Below, piece by piece: positions 1 to 8,112 of a DNA stretch of 64,000 bases. This DNA comes from Flavobacterium segetis (GTDB lineage: Bacteria; Bacteroidota; Bacteroidia; Flavobacteriales; Flavobacteriaceae). Location of the stretch: the NCBI RefSeq assembly GCF_900129575.1, contig NZ_FQWE01000011.1, positions 62,001 through 126,000 of the forward strand, given 5' to 3'. Position numbers and translations under genes: made by a program. Within the stretch, counting starts at the first letter, position 1. Each line of letters starts with the position of its first letter. The notes beneath the pieces are model-generated. The model saw only the letters and a program-made list of their open reading frames with translations. It did no database searches and had not been told where the DNA came from.

Positions 1-1254
1 ACTGCGGCAGTTATTTTGCACGATATAGGGACAAAAACAGATCGCAAAGATCAGGTAGAACAGTTCAAAGATGGAAACATTGATTTACTTTTTGTTTACA
101 ACATGCTTTTGACTGGTTTTGATGCACCACGATTGAAAAAACTGTATATCGGTCGTGTCATTAAGTCACACAATTTATTACAAACCTTAACCCGTGTGAA
201 TCGTACGTATAAAGATTTTAAATACGGTTATGTGGTTGATTTTGCTGACATTCAGAAAGAATTTGATAAAACCAATCAAGATTATTTCAACGAATTGCAG
301 TCTGAGTTAGGGGATGAGATGGAGCATTACTCTGACTTATTCAAATCAAAGGAGGAGATCAATGCAGAAATTCAAGTAATCAAAGAGGTTTTGTTTCCAT
401 TTGACATTAAGAACTCAGAACTCTTTTCACAACCAATCACTCAAATTCAGGATCGAGGGGTTATGTTACAAATTACTAAAGCCTTAAATAATGCAAAGAA
501 TTTGTACAACCTTATCCGTTTGTCTGGCAATTATGAGATGTTAGCCGAACTAGATTTTCACAAACTTACCGTTCTTTTGAGAGAAGCTAATAATCATTTG
601 GCTTTGATCAATACAAAAGAAGCTTTAGAAAGTAATGTAGATACGTCTAATTTATTGAATATTGCCTTAGAGGATGTCTTGTTTGCTTTTGTGAAAATTA
701 AGGAAGAAGAAATGGTCTTGGCAGATCAGCTCAAAACTACCTTGCAAAAAACTAGAGAAATGCTTGGAGGAAATTTTGACCAAAAAGACCCCACGTTTAT
801 TTCGTTAAAAGAGGAACTAGAACGCCTATTTAAAAAGAAAAATTTGAGTGAAGTGTCCAAAGAAGAAATGGAAGCCAACATTAAAGCTTTGGAACAAATT
901 TATACGCAAGCCAAAGAATTAGAGCGCAAAAATTTATTATTGCGTGCTAAGTATGACAATGACGAAAAGTACACTCGTATGCACAAACGCTTGATGGAAA
1001 AAGACCCTTTAACGGACAGCGAAACTAAACTTTTTGAAGCCTTAAAAGGGTTGAAAAAGGAAGTAGATCTTCAAATTTTACAGAATTCTAAAATGCTCGA
1101 AAACGAAAGTTTTGTGGATAAAATGATGATGCGATTGGTTATTGATCAATTTAAAAACAAACAAAACATTCCGTTGGATTCTATTGCCGCTAAGCGTATT
1201 AACGGCATTATAGTTAAGGAATACATGAATGAATTTTATGGACGAATAGCCTAA
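1..1254 (+). CDS. hsdR: Type I restriction enzyme R subunit, C-terminal part (5' end outside window)
   Basis: The frame is open from base 1, so this is the last 417 residues of a larger protein; the TTG at 16 is an internal leucine codon. The first residues carry the end of a superfamily 2 helicase: TGFDAPRLKKLYI resembles motif V and QTLTRVNRTY is motif VI (QxxxRxxR). The rest is charged and helical, as in the HsdR C-terminal domain that docks on the methylase core. HsdR translocates DNA and cuts unmodified DNA far from the site. The N-terminal nuclease and Walker A lie upstream of the window. hsdM and hsdS follow on the same strand, which supports the call. Confidence 0.93.
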   Translation, partial: TAAVILHDIGTKTDRKDQVEQFKDGNIDLLFVYNMLLTGFDAPRLKKLYIGRVIKSHNLLQTLTRVNRTYKDFKYGYVVDFADIQKEFDKTNQDYFNELQSELGDEMEHYSDLFKSKEEINAEIQVIKEVLFPFDIKNSELFSQPITQIQDRGVMLQITKALNNAKNLYNLIRLSGNYEMLAELDFHKLTVLLREANNHLALINTKEALESNVDTSNLLNIALEDVLFAFVKIKEEEMVLADQLKTTLQKTREMLGGNFDQKDPTFISLKEELERLFKKKNLSEVSKEEMEANIKALEQIYTQAKELERKNLLLRAKYDNDEKYTRMHKRLMEKDPLTDSETKLFEALKGLKKEVDLQILQNSKMLENESFVDKMMMRLVIDQFKNKQNIPLDSIAAKRINGIIVKEYMNEFYGRIA

Positions 1255-1260
1255 TTAAAT

Positions 1261-2109
1261 ATGAAAAAGCAAGATGCCATTCAATTATTTGAAGATAAAA
1301 AAGTAAGAACCATCTGGGATCCAACTGTCGAAAAGTGGTATTTTTCGATTATTGATGCTATCGAAGCGTTAACCAACTCTGATAGGCCAAGAAAATATTG
1401 GAGCGATTTAAAAGTTAAACTAAAGAAAGAGGGAAGCGAACTGTCCGATAAAATCGGACAGTTGAAAATGCAAGCTCCTGATGGTAAAATGCGTTTGACG
1501 GATATAGCCGATACCGAACAATTATTTCGCCTCATACAATCGATTCCTTCACCAAAAGCGGAGCCATTTAAACTATGGCTAGCGCAAATTGCAGCGGAAC
1601 GATTAGACGAAATTCAAGATCCAGAACTTACCATTGATAGAGCTTTAGAGCAATATACGCAATTGGGATATTCCGAAAGTTGGATTAATCAACGTTTAAA
1701 AAGTATTGAAATTCGTAAGGCGTTAACGGATGAATGGAAAAGTAGAGGTTTGAAAGAAGGTGTACAGTTTGCCACACTGACTGATATTATTTCGAAAGCT
1801 TGGTCTGGCAATACGACTAAAGAATATAAAATATTAAAAGGGCTGAAAAAGGAAAATCTCAGGGATAACATGACTAATACCGAGTTAATCTTGAACATGT
1901 TGGCTGAGGCCTCTACCAAAGATATTTCGCAAGCAACAAATCCTGAAACTTTTGATGAAAATGTAGAAGTAGCACAACAAGGTGGTAATGTTGCAAAAGT
2001 AGCCCTCAAAGAATTAGAGTCCAAGACGGGTAAAAAAGTAGTTGCTGCCTTGAATGCCAAACAAGGGGTGACCCAAAATCAAAGAGAAGAAAAAAAGAAA
2101 GACAAATAA
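1261..2109 (+). CDS. Bro-N domain protein (DinD/antirepressor-like) in type I R-M operon
   Basis: This 282-residue protein starts six bases after hsdR and its stop overlaps the hsdM start (TAATG), so it is translationally linked to the methylase. The first 120 residues look like a Bro-N domain (WDPTVEKWYFSIIDAIEAL, then RKYWSDLKVKLKKEGSELSDKIGQLKM and ETEQLFRLIQSIPSPKAEPFKLWLAQ-like text). The tail is lysine-rich. Such proteins are common passengers in type I loci; their role is not settled and may be DNA binding or regulation. Codons 60-68 contain a perfect 11-3-11 palindrome (1439-1463). Confidence 0.85.
   Translation: MKKQDAIQLFEDKKVRTIWDPTVEKWYFSIIDAIEALTNSDRPRKYWSDLKVKLKKEGSELSDKIGQLKMQAPDGKMRLTDIADTEQLFRLIQSIPSPKAEPFKLWLAQIAAERLDEIQDPELTIDRALEQYTQLGYSESWINQRLKSIEIRKALTDEWKSRGLKEGVQFATLTDIISKAWSGNTTKEYKILKGLKKENLRDNMTNTELILNMLAEASTKDISQATNPETFDENVEVAQQGGNVAKVALKELESKTGKKVVAALNAKQGVTQNQREEKKKDK
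1439..1463. repeat. Perfect 11-3-11 palindrome inside the Bro-N gene
   Basis: Left arm AACTGTCCGAT (1439-1449), loop AAA, right arm ATCGGACAGTT (1453-1463). It encodes the SELSDKIGQL segment. The geometry is the same as the palindrome inside rhuM at 5006-5030. It could be an operator, an mRNA hairpin, or a by-product of the conserved protein motif. Confidence 0.9.
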
Positions 2110-3731
2110 TGAATACAACATCACAGTTTGAAACGCAAACTAAGAACCTCATCGACGATTTAAAAAGCGTTTGCGCTAATTACGGTTTGGGAAATGACGG
2201 AAACGAGTTTAAGATTATCACTCAAGTATTTTTGTATAAATTCCTGAATGATAAGTTTGTTCACGAAGTGAAACAAATAGATGCCAGTATTGCAGCAGCA
2301 GACGACTGGGAAAAAGCGTTTAGAGCGCTAAGCGACGATGATCGCGAAATGCTAACCTTACAAATGAGCGAAAGCACCGCAACCATTCATCCTGATCAAT
2401 TGATTTCGTCTTTGTTTGACAGACAAAACGAACCTAAATTTGCCGATATTCTCGACAATACCTTAATTGATATAGCTAAAAACAACAGCGATATCTTCTC
2501 GGTAATTACCGAAGGTGGCGAAAAAATAGTTTTATTTGAAAACATTAGTAAATATGTGACCGACAAGCGAGACGATTTTTGCAAAGCGATTATCAACAAA
2601 CTGGTGAACTTTAGTTTCGAAAATATCTTCCACGAAAAGTTTGATTTCTACGCTACTATTTTCGAATATTTAATCTCTGATTACAACAGTAATAGTGGTG
2701 GGAAATATGCCGAATATTTCACGCCTCATGCCGTTGCTAAAATCATGGCGCGCTGCCTTGTGCAAGGCGAAGTGAGCAATGTTACTTGTAATGATCCCAG
2801 TGCAGGTTCAGGAACTTTGCTAATGAATTTAGCACACCAAATAGGCGAAGATAAATGCACCATTTACTCCCAAGACATTTCGCAAAAATCCTCTAACTTA
2901 TTGCGACTGAATCTAATTTTGAACAATTTAGTGCATTCCATACCGAATGTGGTAAAAGGAAATACTATTTTAGATCCGTACCAAAGAGAAAAAAACGGTC
3001 GCTTGATGCGATTTGATTATATTGTTTCAAATCCTCCATTTAAACTCGATTTTTCTGATTTCAGTGCTGATTTAGATACCAAAGAAAACCACGAACGCTT
3101 TTTTGCGGGAATTCCGAATGTTCCAAAAGCCAAGAAAGAAGGAATGGCTATATACTTACTGTTTTTGCAACATATTATGTACTCTTTGACTGAAAAAGGC
3201 AAGGCGGCAATAGTTGTTCCCACAGGATTTATCACGGCTCAAAGTGGTATTGACAAAAAAATTAGAGAACGCATGGTAGAAAGCAAAATGCGTGCAGGTG
3301 TGGTCAGTATGCCAAGTAACATTTTTGCCACAACAGGAACCAACGTTTCAATTTTATTTTTAGACAAACAAAACAAAGGCGATGTAGTGTTGATTGACGC
3401 TTCTAACTTGGGAACAACGGTAAAAGAGGGTAAAAATCAGAAAACACTTTTAAGTTTTGAAGAAGAAGATAAAATCATAGATACTTTTAATACTAAAATT
3501 GCCATTGCTGATTTCTCGGTAGTAGTTTCGTATGATGACATCAAAACCAAAAATTACTCTTTGAGTGCAGGACAATATTTTGAAGTAAAAATTGAATATA
3601 CGGATATTACAGCTGATGAGTTTACAAGTAAAATGAATGCTTTTGAAAGTAATTTAGAAGGTTTGTTTGCTGAAGGTAAAACATTGGAAGTAGAAATTCA
3701 GGCTAATTTGAAAAGTCTAAAATATGAATAA
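2109..3731 (+). CDS. hsdM: Type I restriction-modification methyltransferase subunit M
   Basis: The 540-residue protein is of normal HsdM length. It has an N-terminal helical HsdM_N region, then an adenine-N6 methylase domain with SAM motif I (CNDPSAGSGTLLMNL) and catalytic motif IV NPPF (IVSNPPFKLDF). With HsdS it methylates adenine in the bipartite target and, together with HsdR, restricts. Its end, reading EIQANLKSLKYE, overlaps the start of the next gene. That tail sequence recurs as non-coding copies before rhuM and hsdS, so hsdS probably once followed directly. Confidence 0.96.
   Translation: MNTTSQFETQTKNLIDDLKSVCANYGLGNDGNEFKIITQVFLYKFLNDKFVHEVKQIDASIAAADDWEKAFRALSDDDREMLTLQMSESTATIHPDQLISSLFDRQNEPKFADILDNTLIDIAKNNSDIFSVITEGGEKIVLFENISKYVTDKRDDFCKAIINKLVNFSFENIFHEKFDFYATIFEYLISDYNSNSGGKYAEYFTPHAVAKIMARCLVQGEVSNVTCNDPSAGSGTLLMNLAHQIGEDKCTIYSQDISQKSSNLLRLNLILNNLVHSIPNVVKGNTILDPYQREKNGRLMRFDYIVSNPPFKLDFSDFSADLDTKENHERFFAGIPNVPKAKKEGMAIYLLFLQHIMYSLTEKGKAAIVVPTGFITAQSGIDKKIRERMVESKMRAGVVSMPSNIFATTGTNVSILFLDKQNKGDVVLIDASNLGTTVKEGKNQKTLLSFEEEDKIIDTFNTKIAIADFSVVVSYDDIKTKNYSLSAGQYFEVKIEYTDITADEFTSKMNAFESNLEGLFAEGKTLEVEIQANLKSLKYE
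3692..3728 (+). repeat. hsdM 3'-tail junction, copy A
   Basis: This is the coding copy of a 37-bp junction segment ending at the hsdM stop. It differs from copies B (4759-4795) and C (5841-5877) at several bases, and B and C are identical to each other. In all three the codons for KYE run into the ATG of the following gene. Confidence 0.88.
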
Positions 3732-4737
3732 TGATTTAGAAAATACCGCTAACGAAAGTTTGTTAAAGGAGCTTTCTACTTTAATAGAACAAAGCAAACA
3801 ACGTGTTGCAGTTGTTGCCAATAGTGAAATTACATTATTGTTTTGGCAAGTAGGAAAACGTATTAATGACACCATTTTGAATAATGAAAGGGCAGAATAT
3901 GGAAAACAAATTGTGGCAACAGTTTCACAACAATTAGAACATAAATACGGACGCAATTTCAATGAAAAGAATGTGCGACGAATGATGCAGTTTTCAGAAC
4001 AATTTTCAGATTTTGAAATTGTCGTTCCACTGGCACGACAATTAACTTGGTCACATTTTTTGATTCTAATACCCTTAAAATCAATAGAATCTAAATTGTA
4101 TTATGCCCAAAAAGCAATAGAAGAAGTATGGGGAAAACGAGAGTTACGCAATCAAATTTCACGCAAAGCCTTTGAAAGAAAAGAAATTGCCAACCTACGA
4201 CTGTCTAATTTTCCGTCAGATTTACAAAACACCTTTAAAGACCCGTATTTGTTAGATTTTCTGAATCTAAAAAACACCTATTTAGAAAACGATTTAGAAC
4301 GGGCTATTTTGCAAGAATTAGAAAGTTTTATTTTAGAATTAGGCAAAGGTTTTGCTTTTATGGAACGCCAAAAACGAATGATTATTGATGGCGACGATTT
4401 TTATCTTGACCTTTTATTTTACAACCGAAAGTTAAAACGATTGGTAGCTGTAGAATTAAAACTAGGAAAATTTGAAGCAGCCAACAAAGGGCAAATGGAA
4501 TTGTATTTAAAATGGCTCAACAAATACGAAAAACAAGAAGGCGAAAACGAACCTATTGGTTTAATATTGTGTGCCGAAACCAATAAAGAACAAGTAGAAT
4601 TGTTAGAACTGCACAAAGACGGCATTATGGTAGCCGAATATTGGACTGACTTTTTACTAAAAAAAGAACTAGAAAACAAAATCCACCAACTACTCATTGA
4701 AGCCAAAGAACGAATAGAACGAAATAGAATTGATTAG
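3724..4737 (+). CDS. DUF1016 / YhcG-type PD-(D/E)xK nuclease
   Basis: This 337-residue protein overlaps the hsdM end. The N-terminal DUF1016_N region holds LLFWQVGKRI, YGKQIV and RQLTWSHFLIL, all typical of the family. The C-terminal half is a PD-(D/E)xK-like domain with DGDDFYLDLLFYNRKLKRLVAVELKLGKFEAANKGQMELYLKWL; the D...ExK residues are visible in DLLFY and VELKLG. Family members commonly sit inside type I R-M operons. An accessory nuclease role is inferred from the fold and position. A 27-bp near-palindrome (4017-4043) underlies the RQLTW motif region. Confidence 0.9.
   Translation: MNNDLENTANESLLKELSTLIEQSKQRVAVVANSEITLLFWQVGKRINDTILNNERAEYGKQIVATVSQQLEHKYGRNFNEKNVRRMMQFSEQFSDFEIVVPLARQLTWSHFLILIPLKSIESKLYYAQKAIEEVWGKRELRNQISRKAFERKEIANLRLSNFPSDLQNTFKDPYLLDFLNLKNTYLENDLERAILQELESFILELGKGFAFMERQKRMIIDGDDFYLDLLFYNRKLKRLVAVELKLGKFEAANKGQMELYLKWLNKYEKQEGENEPIGLILCAETNKEQVELLELHKDGIMVAEYWTDFLLKKELENKIHQLLIEAKERIERNRID
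4017..4043. repeat. Near-perfect 27-bp palindrome inside the DUF1016 gene
   Basis: Arms AATTGTCGT (4017-4025) and ACGACAATT (4035-4043) are exact inverse complements. The inner bases CC and GG also pair after one mismatch. The palindrome covers codons for EIVVPLARQL, just before the conserved LTWSHF motif. Confidence 0.85.
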
Positions 4738-4758
4738 TATGAAATATATTTTAAAAAT

Positions 4759-4795
4759 AGAAATTCAGAATAATTTGAAAGGATTGAAGTATGAG
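4759..4795 (+). repeat. hsdM 3'-tail junction, copy B (non-coding)
   Basis: The 37 bp are identical to copy C at 5841-5877 and similar to the true hsdM tail at 3692-3728. It fills the 53-bp gap between the DUF1016 gene and rhuM and ends in the rhuM ATG. Translated in the hsdM frame it would read an EIQNNLKGLKYE-like tail, so it is a relic of a former hsdM end. Confidence 0.9.
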
Positions 4796-5831
4796 CGATA
4801 AAAACAAAAAAATGATTCGTAACAGTACAGCAGAATTTTTAATATTCACCGCGCAAAGTGGTGAAAATTCTATAGAAGCCCGTTATGAGGATGATACTAT
4901 TTGGCTTTCACAAAAATTAATGTCAGCACTCTTTGATGTGGAAGAAAACACCATTACGTATCACTTGAAAGAGATTTATAAAAGTAATGAAATTGATATA
5001 AATTCAACTACTCGAAAATTTCGAGTAGTTCAACAAGAAGGAAATCGAACTGTAAAGAGAGAAATAGATTTTTACAGCCTTGATGCCATTATTTCTGTAG
5101 GTTATCGTGTTAATTCTATAAAAGCAACGCAGTTTAGACAATGGGCAACGAACGTATTGAGAGAATTTGCCATTAAAGGATATGTTTTAGATAGAAAACG
5201 AATGGAGAATGGCAGTTTTCTTAATGAAGATTATTTTGAACGTTTACTGCAAGAAATAAGAGAAATCCGTTTAAGCGAAAGACGTTTCTATCAAAAAATT
5301 ACCGATATTTATGCCACAAGTAGTGATTATACCAAAGAAGCGCTAACCACAAAAACTTTTTTTGCCAAAGTGCAAGACAAACTTCATTTTGCAATACACG
5401 GCAAAACCGCTGCCGAACTTATTGCAGACAGAGCCGATAGTGAAAAAGATAATATGGGACTTACTTCTTGGGAAAATAGTCCGAATGGAAAAATAATAAA
5501 AGCAGACGTAATAATTGCCAAGAACTACCTCAACAAAGAAGAACTGGATTCTTTAGGACGCATAGTAAATGCTTATTTAGAACTGGCAGAAGAACGTGCA
5601 AAACGAAAAATCCCAATGACTATGAACGATTGGGCCAAACGATTGGATTTGTTTTTAGAGTTTGACGAGCGCGAAATTCTAGCGCATACAGGAAATGTAA
5701 GTGCAGAAATAGCCAAACAATTTGCCGAAAGCGAATTTGAAAAATACAGAATATTTCAAGACCGCCTTTTTGAAAGCGATTTCGATAAAGAAATAAAAAA
5801 ACAACTGAATACTCCAAACAATGAGAAATAG
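4791..5831 (+). CDS. rhuM: RhuM family protein
   Basis: The 346 residues match the RhuM family throughout: IEARYEDDTIWLSQKLMSALFDVEENTITYHLKEIY, then TTRKFRVVQQEGNRTVKREIDFYSLDAIISVGYRVNS and QFRQWATNVLREFAIKGYVLD. The C-terminal part is helical with LTSWENSPNGKIIKADVIIAKNYLNKEEL. RhuM was named as a Salmonella pathogenicity island protein and is frequent in type I R-M loci and prophages; its biochemistry is unknown. The N-terminal half resembles phage-type DNA-binding proteins. The gene carries an 11-3-11 palindrome at codons 72-80. Confidence 0.92.
   Translation: MSDKNKKMIRNSTAEFLIFTAQSGENSIEARYEDDTIWLSQKLMSALFDVEENTITYHLKEIYKSNEIDINSTTRKFRVVQQEGNRTVKREIDFYSLDAIISVGYRVNSIKATQFRQWATNVLREFAIKGYVLDRKRMENGSFLNEDYFERLLQEIREIRLSERRFYQKITDIYATSSDYTKEALTTKTFFAKVQDKLHFAIHGKTAAELIADRADSEKDNMGLTSWENSPNGKIIKADVIIAKNYLNKEELDSLGRIVNAYLELAEERAKRKIPMTMNDWAKRLDLFLEFDEREILAHTGNVSAEIAKQFAESEFEKYRIFQDRLFESDFDKEIKKQLNTPNNEK
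5006..5030. repeat. Perfect 11-3-11 palindrome inside rhuM
   Basis: Arms AACTACTCGAA (5006-5016) and TTCGAGTAGTT (5020-5030) flank the loop AAT. It encodes the TTRKFRVV segment at the start of the most conserved part of RhuM. Confidence 0.9.
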
Positions 5832-5840
5832 TGCAGAAAA

Positions 5841-5877
5841 AGAAATTCAGAATAATTTGAAAGGATTGAAGTATGAG
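5841..5877 (+). repeat. hsdM 3'-tail junction, copy C (non-coding)
   Basis: These 37 bp are identical to copy B. The sequence ends GAAGTATGAGTAA, where KYE-stop in the hsdM frame overlaps ATG AGT AAA, the start of hsdS. This is probably the original hsdM/hsdS boundary, now separated from hsdM by two cargo genes. Confidence 0.9.
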
Positions 5878-7231
5878 TAAAATTTCAAAAACAATCTTAG
5901 GAGATTTAATTGAATTTCAAAGAGGTTATGATTTACCTAAATCTGAATTTCAAGCTGGGGAAATTCCTGTTATATCTTCAAATGGAATTTTAGGTTATCA
6001 CAATATTGCGAAAGTTAAAGCTCCCGGAATAACAATTGGAAGAAGTGGAACAGTTGGACTACCTCATTATATTAATGAGGATTTCTTTCCACATAATACT
6101 TCCCTTTTTATAAAAGATTTCAAAGGTAATAATCCAAAATACATTTATTATTTGATTAAAACTTTACGATTGAATGAATACGGAAGTGGATCTGGTGTCC
6201 CTACAATGAACAGAAATCATTTACATCCAATCAAAGTTTCTGCCTTTTTAGATATTGCGGACCAACAAAAAATCGCCAAAGTTCTTTCAGATTTAGATGC
6301 TAAAATCGAACTCAACAATAAAATCAATTCCGAGCTAGAAGCGATGGCAAAAACGCTTTATGATTACTGGTTTGTGCAGTTTGATTTTCCCGCGAAGCTG
6401 CCTTCGACTTCGCTCAGGCTGACAAGTAGTGATATTGACGCTGTCTCACTGAGCGAAGTCGAAGTGCCTTATAAAACTTCTGGTGGTAAAATGGTTTATA
6501 ATCAAGAGTTGAAGAGGGAGATTCCTGAGGGTTGGACTACAGATGTATTAGCAAGTTGGATAGGTAAAGATAAAAGCGGTGACTGGGGTAAAGAAAACCT
6601 TGAAGGTAATTATACTGAAAAGGTTCATTGTATTCGTGGTGCAGATTTAAACGGTTTAAATGGCAAAGGTGCGGTAAAAGCACCAACTAGATATATTCTT
6701 GAAAAGAATAGGCATAAAATTTTAGATGAGCATGATTTAATTGTTGAAATATCAGGCGGTAGTCCGACTCAATCAACAGGAAGGATGGCGTATATCACTA
6801 TAGAAACTTTGGAACGTTTTGATGCACCATTAATTTGTTCAAATTTCTGTAAAGCTGTTACTTTAGAAGATGAAACTTATTTATATAATTTCGCTTTCGA
6901 ATGGGACAAGGCTTATGATCATGGAGTTTTATTTGGATACGAAGGTAAAACTAGCGGAATCAAAAATTTATTATTTGAATCTTTTGTTAGTTCATATAAT
7001 ACTCCAAAGCCTCCTAGAGAGATTGCTCAAAAGTTTTATGATTATATGAAGACTATCCAGTCAAAAAAACAAAAAAATCTAAAAGAAAACCAACAACTCA
7101 CCTCACTACGTGATTGGTTATTACCCATGCTAATGAATGGTCAGGTTAGGGTTGGAGAGTTTGAGGAAGCAGTTAGTCCCGATAGCTATCGAGAGGTTGC
7201 TGAGGGGAGAGTTGAATATAAAAAGGGATAA
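5873..7231 (+). CDS. hsdS: Type I restriction-modification specificity subunit S
   Basis: The 452-residue HsdS has the two-TRD layout: TRD1 in residues 1-135, a coiled central spacer (DQQKIAKVLSDLDAKIELNNKINSELEAMAKTLYDYWFVQFDF), TRD2 from about 215, and a C-terminal conserved helix (LKENQQLTSLRDWLLPMLMNGQV). It sets the bipartite target of the complex. About 25 residues between FDFP and YKTSGGKMVYN come from a dispersed inverted repeat (6402-6464) inserted in frame, and the tail SPDSYREV comes from a second one. Spacer length affects site spacing in type I enzymes, so the insertion may matter. HsdS proteins vary widely, so the target cannot be predicted. Confidence 0.95.
   Translation: MSKISKTILGDLIEFQRGYDLPKSEFQAGEIPVISSNGILGYHNIAKVKAPGITIGRSGTVGLPHYINEDFFPHNTSLFIKDFKGNNPKYIYYLIKTLRLNEYGSGSGVPTMNRNHLHPIKVSAFLDIADQQKIAKVLSDLDAKIELNNKINSELEAMAKTLYDYWFVQFDFPAKLPSTSLRLTSSDIDAVSLSEVEVPYKTSGGKMVYNQELKREIPEGWTTDVLASWIGKDKSGDWGKENLEGNYTEKVHCIRGADLNGLNGKGAVKAPTRYILEKNRHKILDEHDLIVEISGGSPTQSTGRMAYITIETLERFDAPLICSNFCKAVTLEDETYLYNFAFEWDKAYDHGVLFGYEGKTSGIKNLLFESFVSSYNTPKPPREIAQKFYDYMKTIQSKKQKNLKENQQLTSLRDWLLPMLMNGQVRVGEFEEAVSPDSYREVAEGRVEYKKG
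6402..6464. repeat. Dispersed inverted repeat inserted in frame in hsdS
   Basis: Exact 16-bp arms CTTCGACTTCGCTCAG (6402-6417) and CTGAGCGAAGTCGAAG (6449-6464) enclose 31 bp. Inner ends (CTGACA and TGTCTCA) are partly complementary. This resembles a palindromic dispersed repeat that I recall as common in Flavobacteriia. Here it replaces the short linker after the central spacer without breaking the frame. Confidence 0.88.
7177..7194. repeat. Short palindrome forming the HsdS C-terminal tail
   Basis: The 18 bp around CGATAGCTATCG are palindromic with one mismatch and encode PDSYRE. Similar CGATAGCTATCG repeats are widespread in Bacteroidota, so this tail probably derives from a second dispersed repeat. 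Confidence 0.55.
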
Positions 7232-7234
7232 CGT

Positions 7235-8062
7235 ATGATCAATAAACTAAAATACGCAACAATTTCTGATATAGGTATTTCTAATTTAATTTTTTACAAT
7301 GTAGAAAAGGAAAAAGAGCTTATTCAATTTTGTAAAGACAATTTAATTAGTTGTTTACCCTCAAGTGATAGGAGAAGTATCTATAAATTAGTGAAAGGGA
7401 ATTTTGAAAACTGTAGACTTGAAAGAGAATTATGTTTAAATCCTTTTGATCGCTTATTTGATGCGGTAACGTTAAAAAAATTTGAAAAAGTAGATCATAA
7501 CGAAATACGATTTATTACAGAAGGAGAAAAAATTAAAGGAGTTGTTCATATTGTAGATTATAATAATGAATTTTTACAAGTGGAATTTTATCGTGCTTTC
7601 TACAAATTTGAGAATAACATTAGAACTCTTTTAATTAAAAATAAATTAACAAATGAAGACTTTATAAATTGGGTTAGATTGAAGAGTGAAAATGAAAATA
7701 ATTTAAAGAATCAAGAGCATTGGAAAAAAAGATATAATGCACTTATGCCTTTTAAAATTGATGATTTAGAAAGAGTAAAAATTCAAAGATTAGAAGTAAA
7801 CCCATTTCAAACTTTTTTTTTAAAAGAACTTTTAGAGTTTTGCTTTGATAACGACGTAATACATCGTGAATTTATAAATATTGATTCAATCTGTGCACTT
7901 AGAAATAGTATTGCTCATAATAAAGATTTGACTTCAATAATTGAAAATGAAAATGGCGATTTAATATATAATTTTAAAAATCTTCAAAAATTTGTTTTGC
8001 ATGCGAAGGCATTTTTTGAAGCTTACGAATACTTGTCAGAATTCAAACAAAAATACAAGTAG
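7235..8062 (+). CDS. Putative CBS-like plus HEPN domain protein
   Basis: The 275-residue protein starts 3 bp after hsdS, so it is likely the last gene of the type I operon. Residues 1-120 read like a CBS-pair ligand domain (LIQFCKDNLISCLPSSDRRSIYKLV, then GEKIKGVVHIVDYNNEFLQVEFYRAFYKFENNIRTLL). The C-terminal half is helical and ends in ALRNSIAHN, where R223 and H228 fit the RxxxxH motif of HEPN ribonucleases. HEPN proteins often act as infection-triggered RNases or toxins. The function here is inferred from motif and location; a non-catalytic HEPN is possible. Confidence 0.6.
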   Translation: MINKLKYATISDIGISNLIFYNVEKEKELIQFCKDNLISCLPSSDRRSIYKLVKGNFENCRLERELCLNPFDRLFDAVTLKKFEKVDHNEIRFITEGEKIKGVVHIVDYNNEFLQVEFYRAFYKFENNIRTLLIKNKLTNEDFINWVRLKSENENNLKNQEHWKKRYNALMPFKIDDLERVKIQRLEVNPFQTFFLKELLEFCFDNDVIHREFINIDSICALRNSIAHNKDLTSIIENENGDLIYNFKNLQKFVLHAKAFFEAYEYLSEFKQKYK

Positions 8063-8112
8063 CAAAATAGATCATTTAATTTTTAACAATATAATGCTCT
8101 AAAATATTTTTT

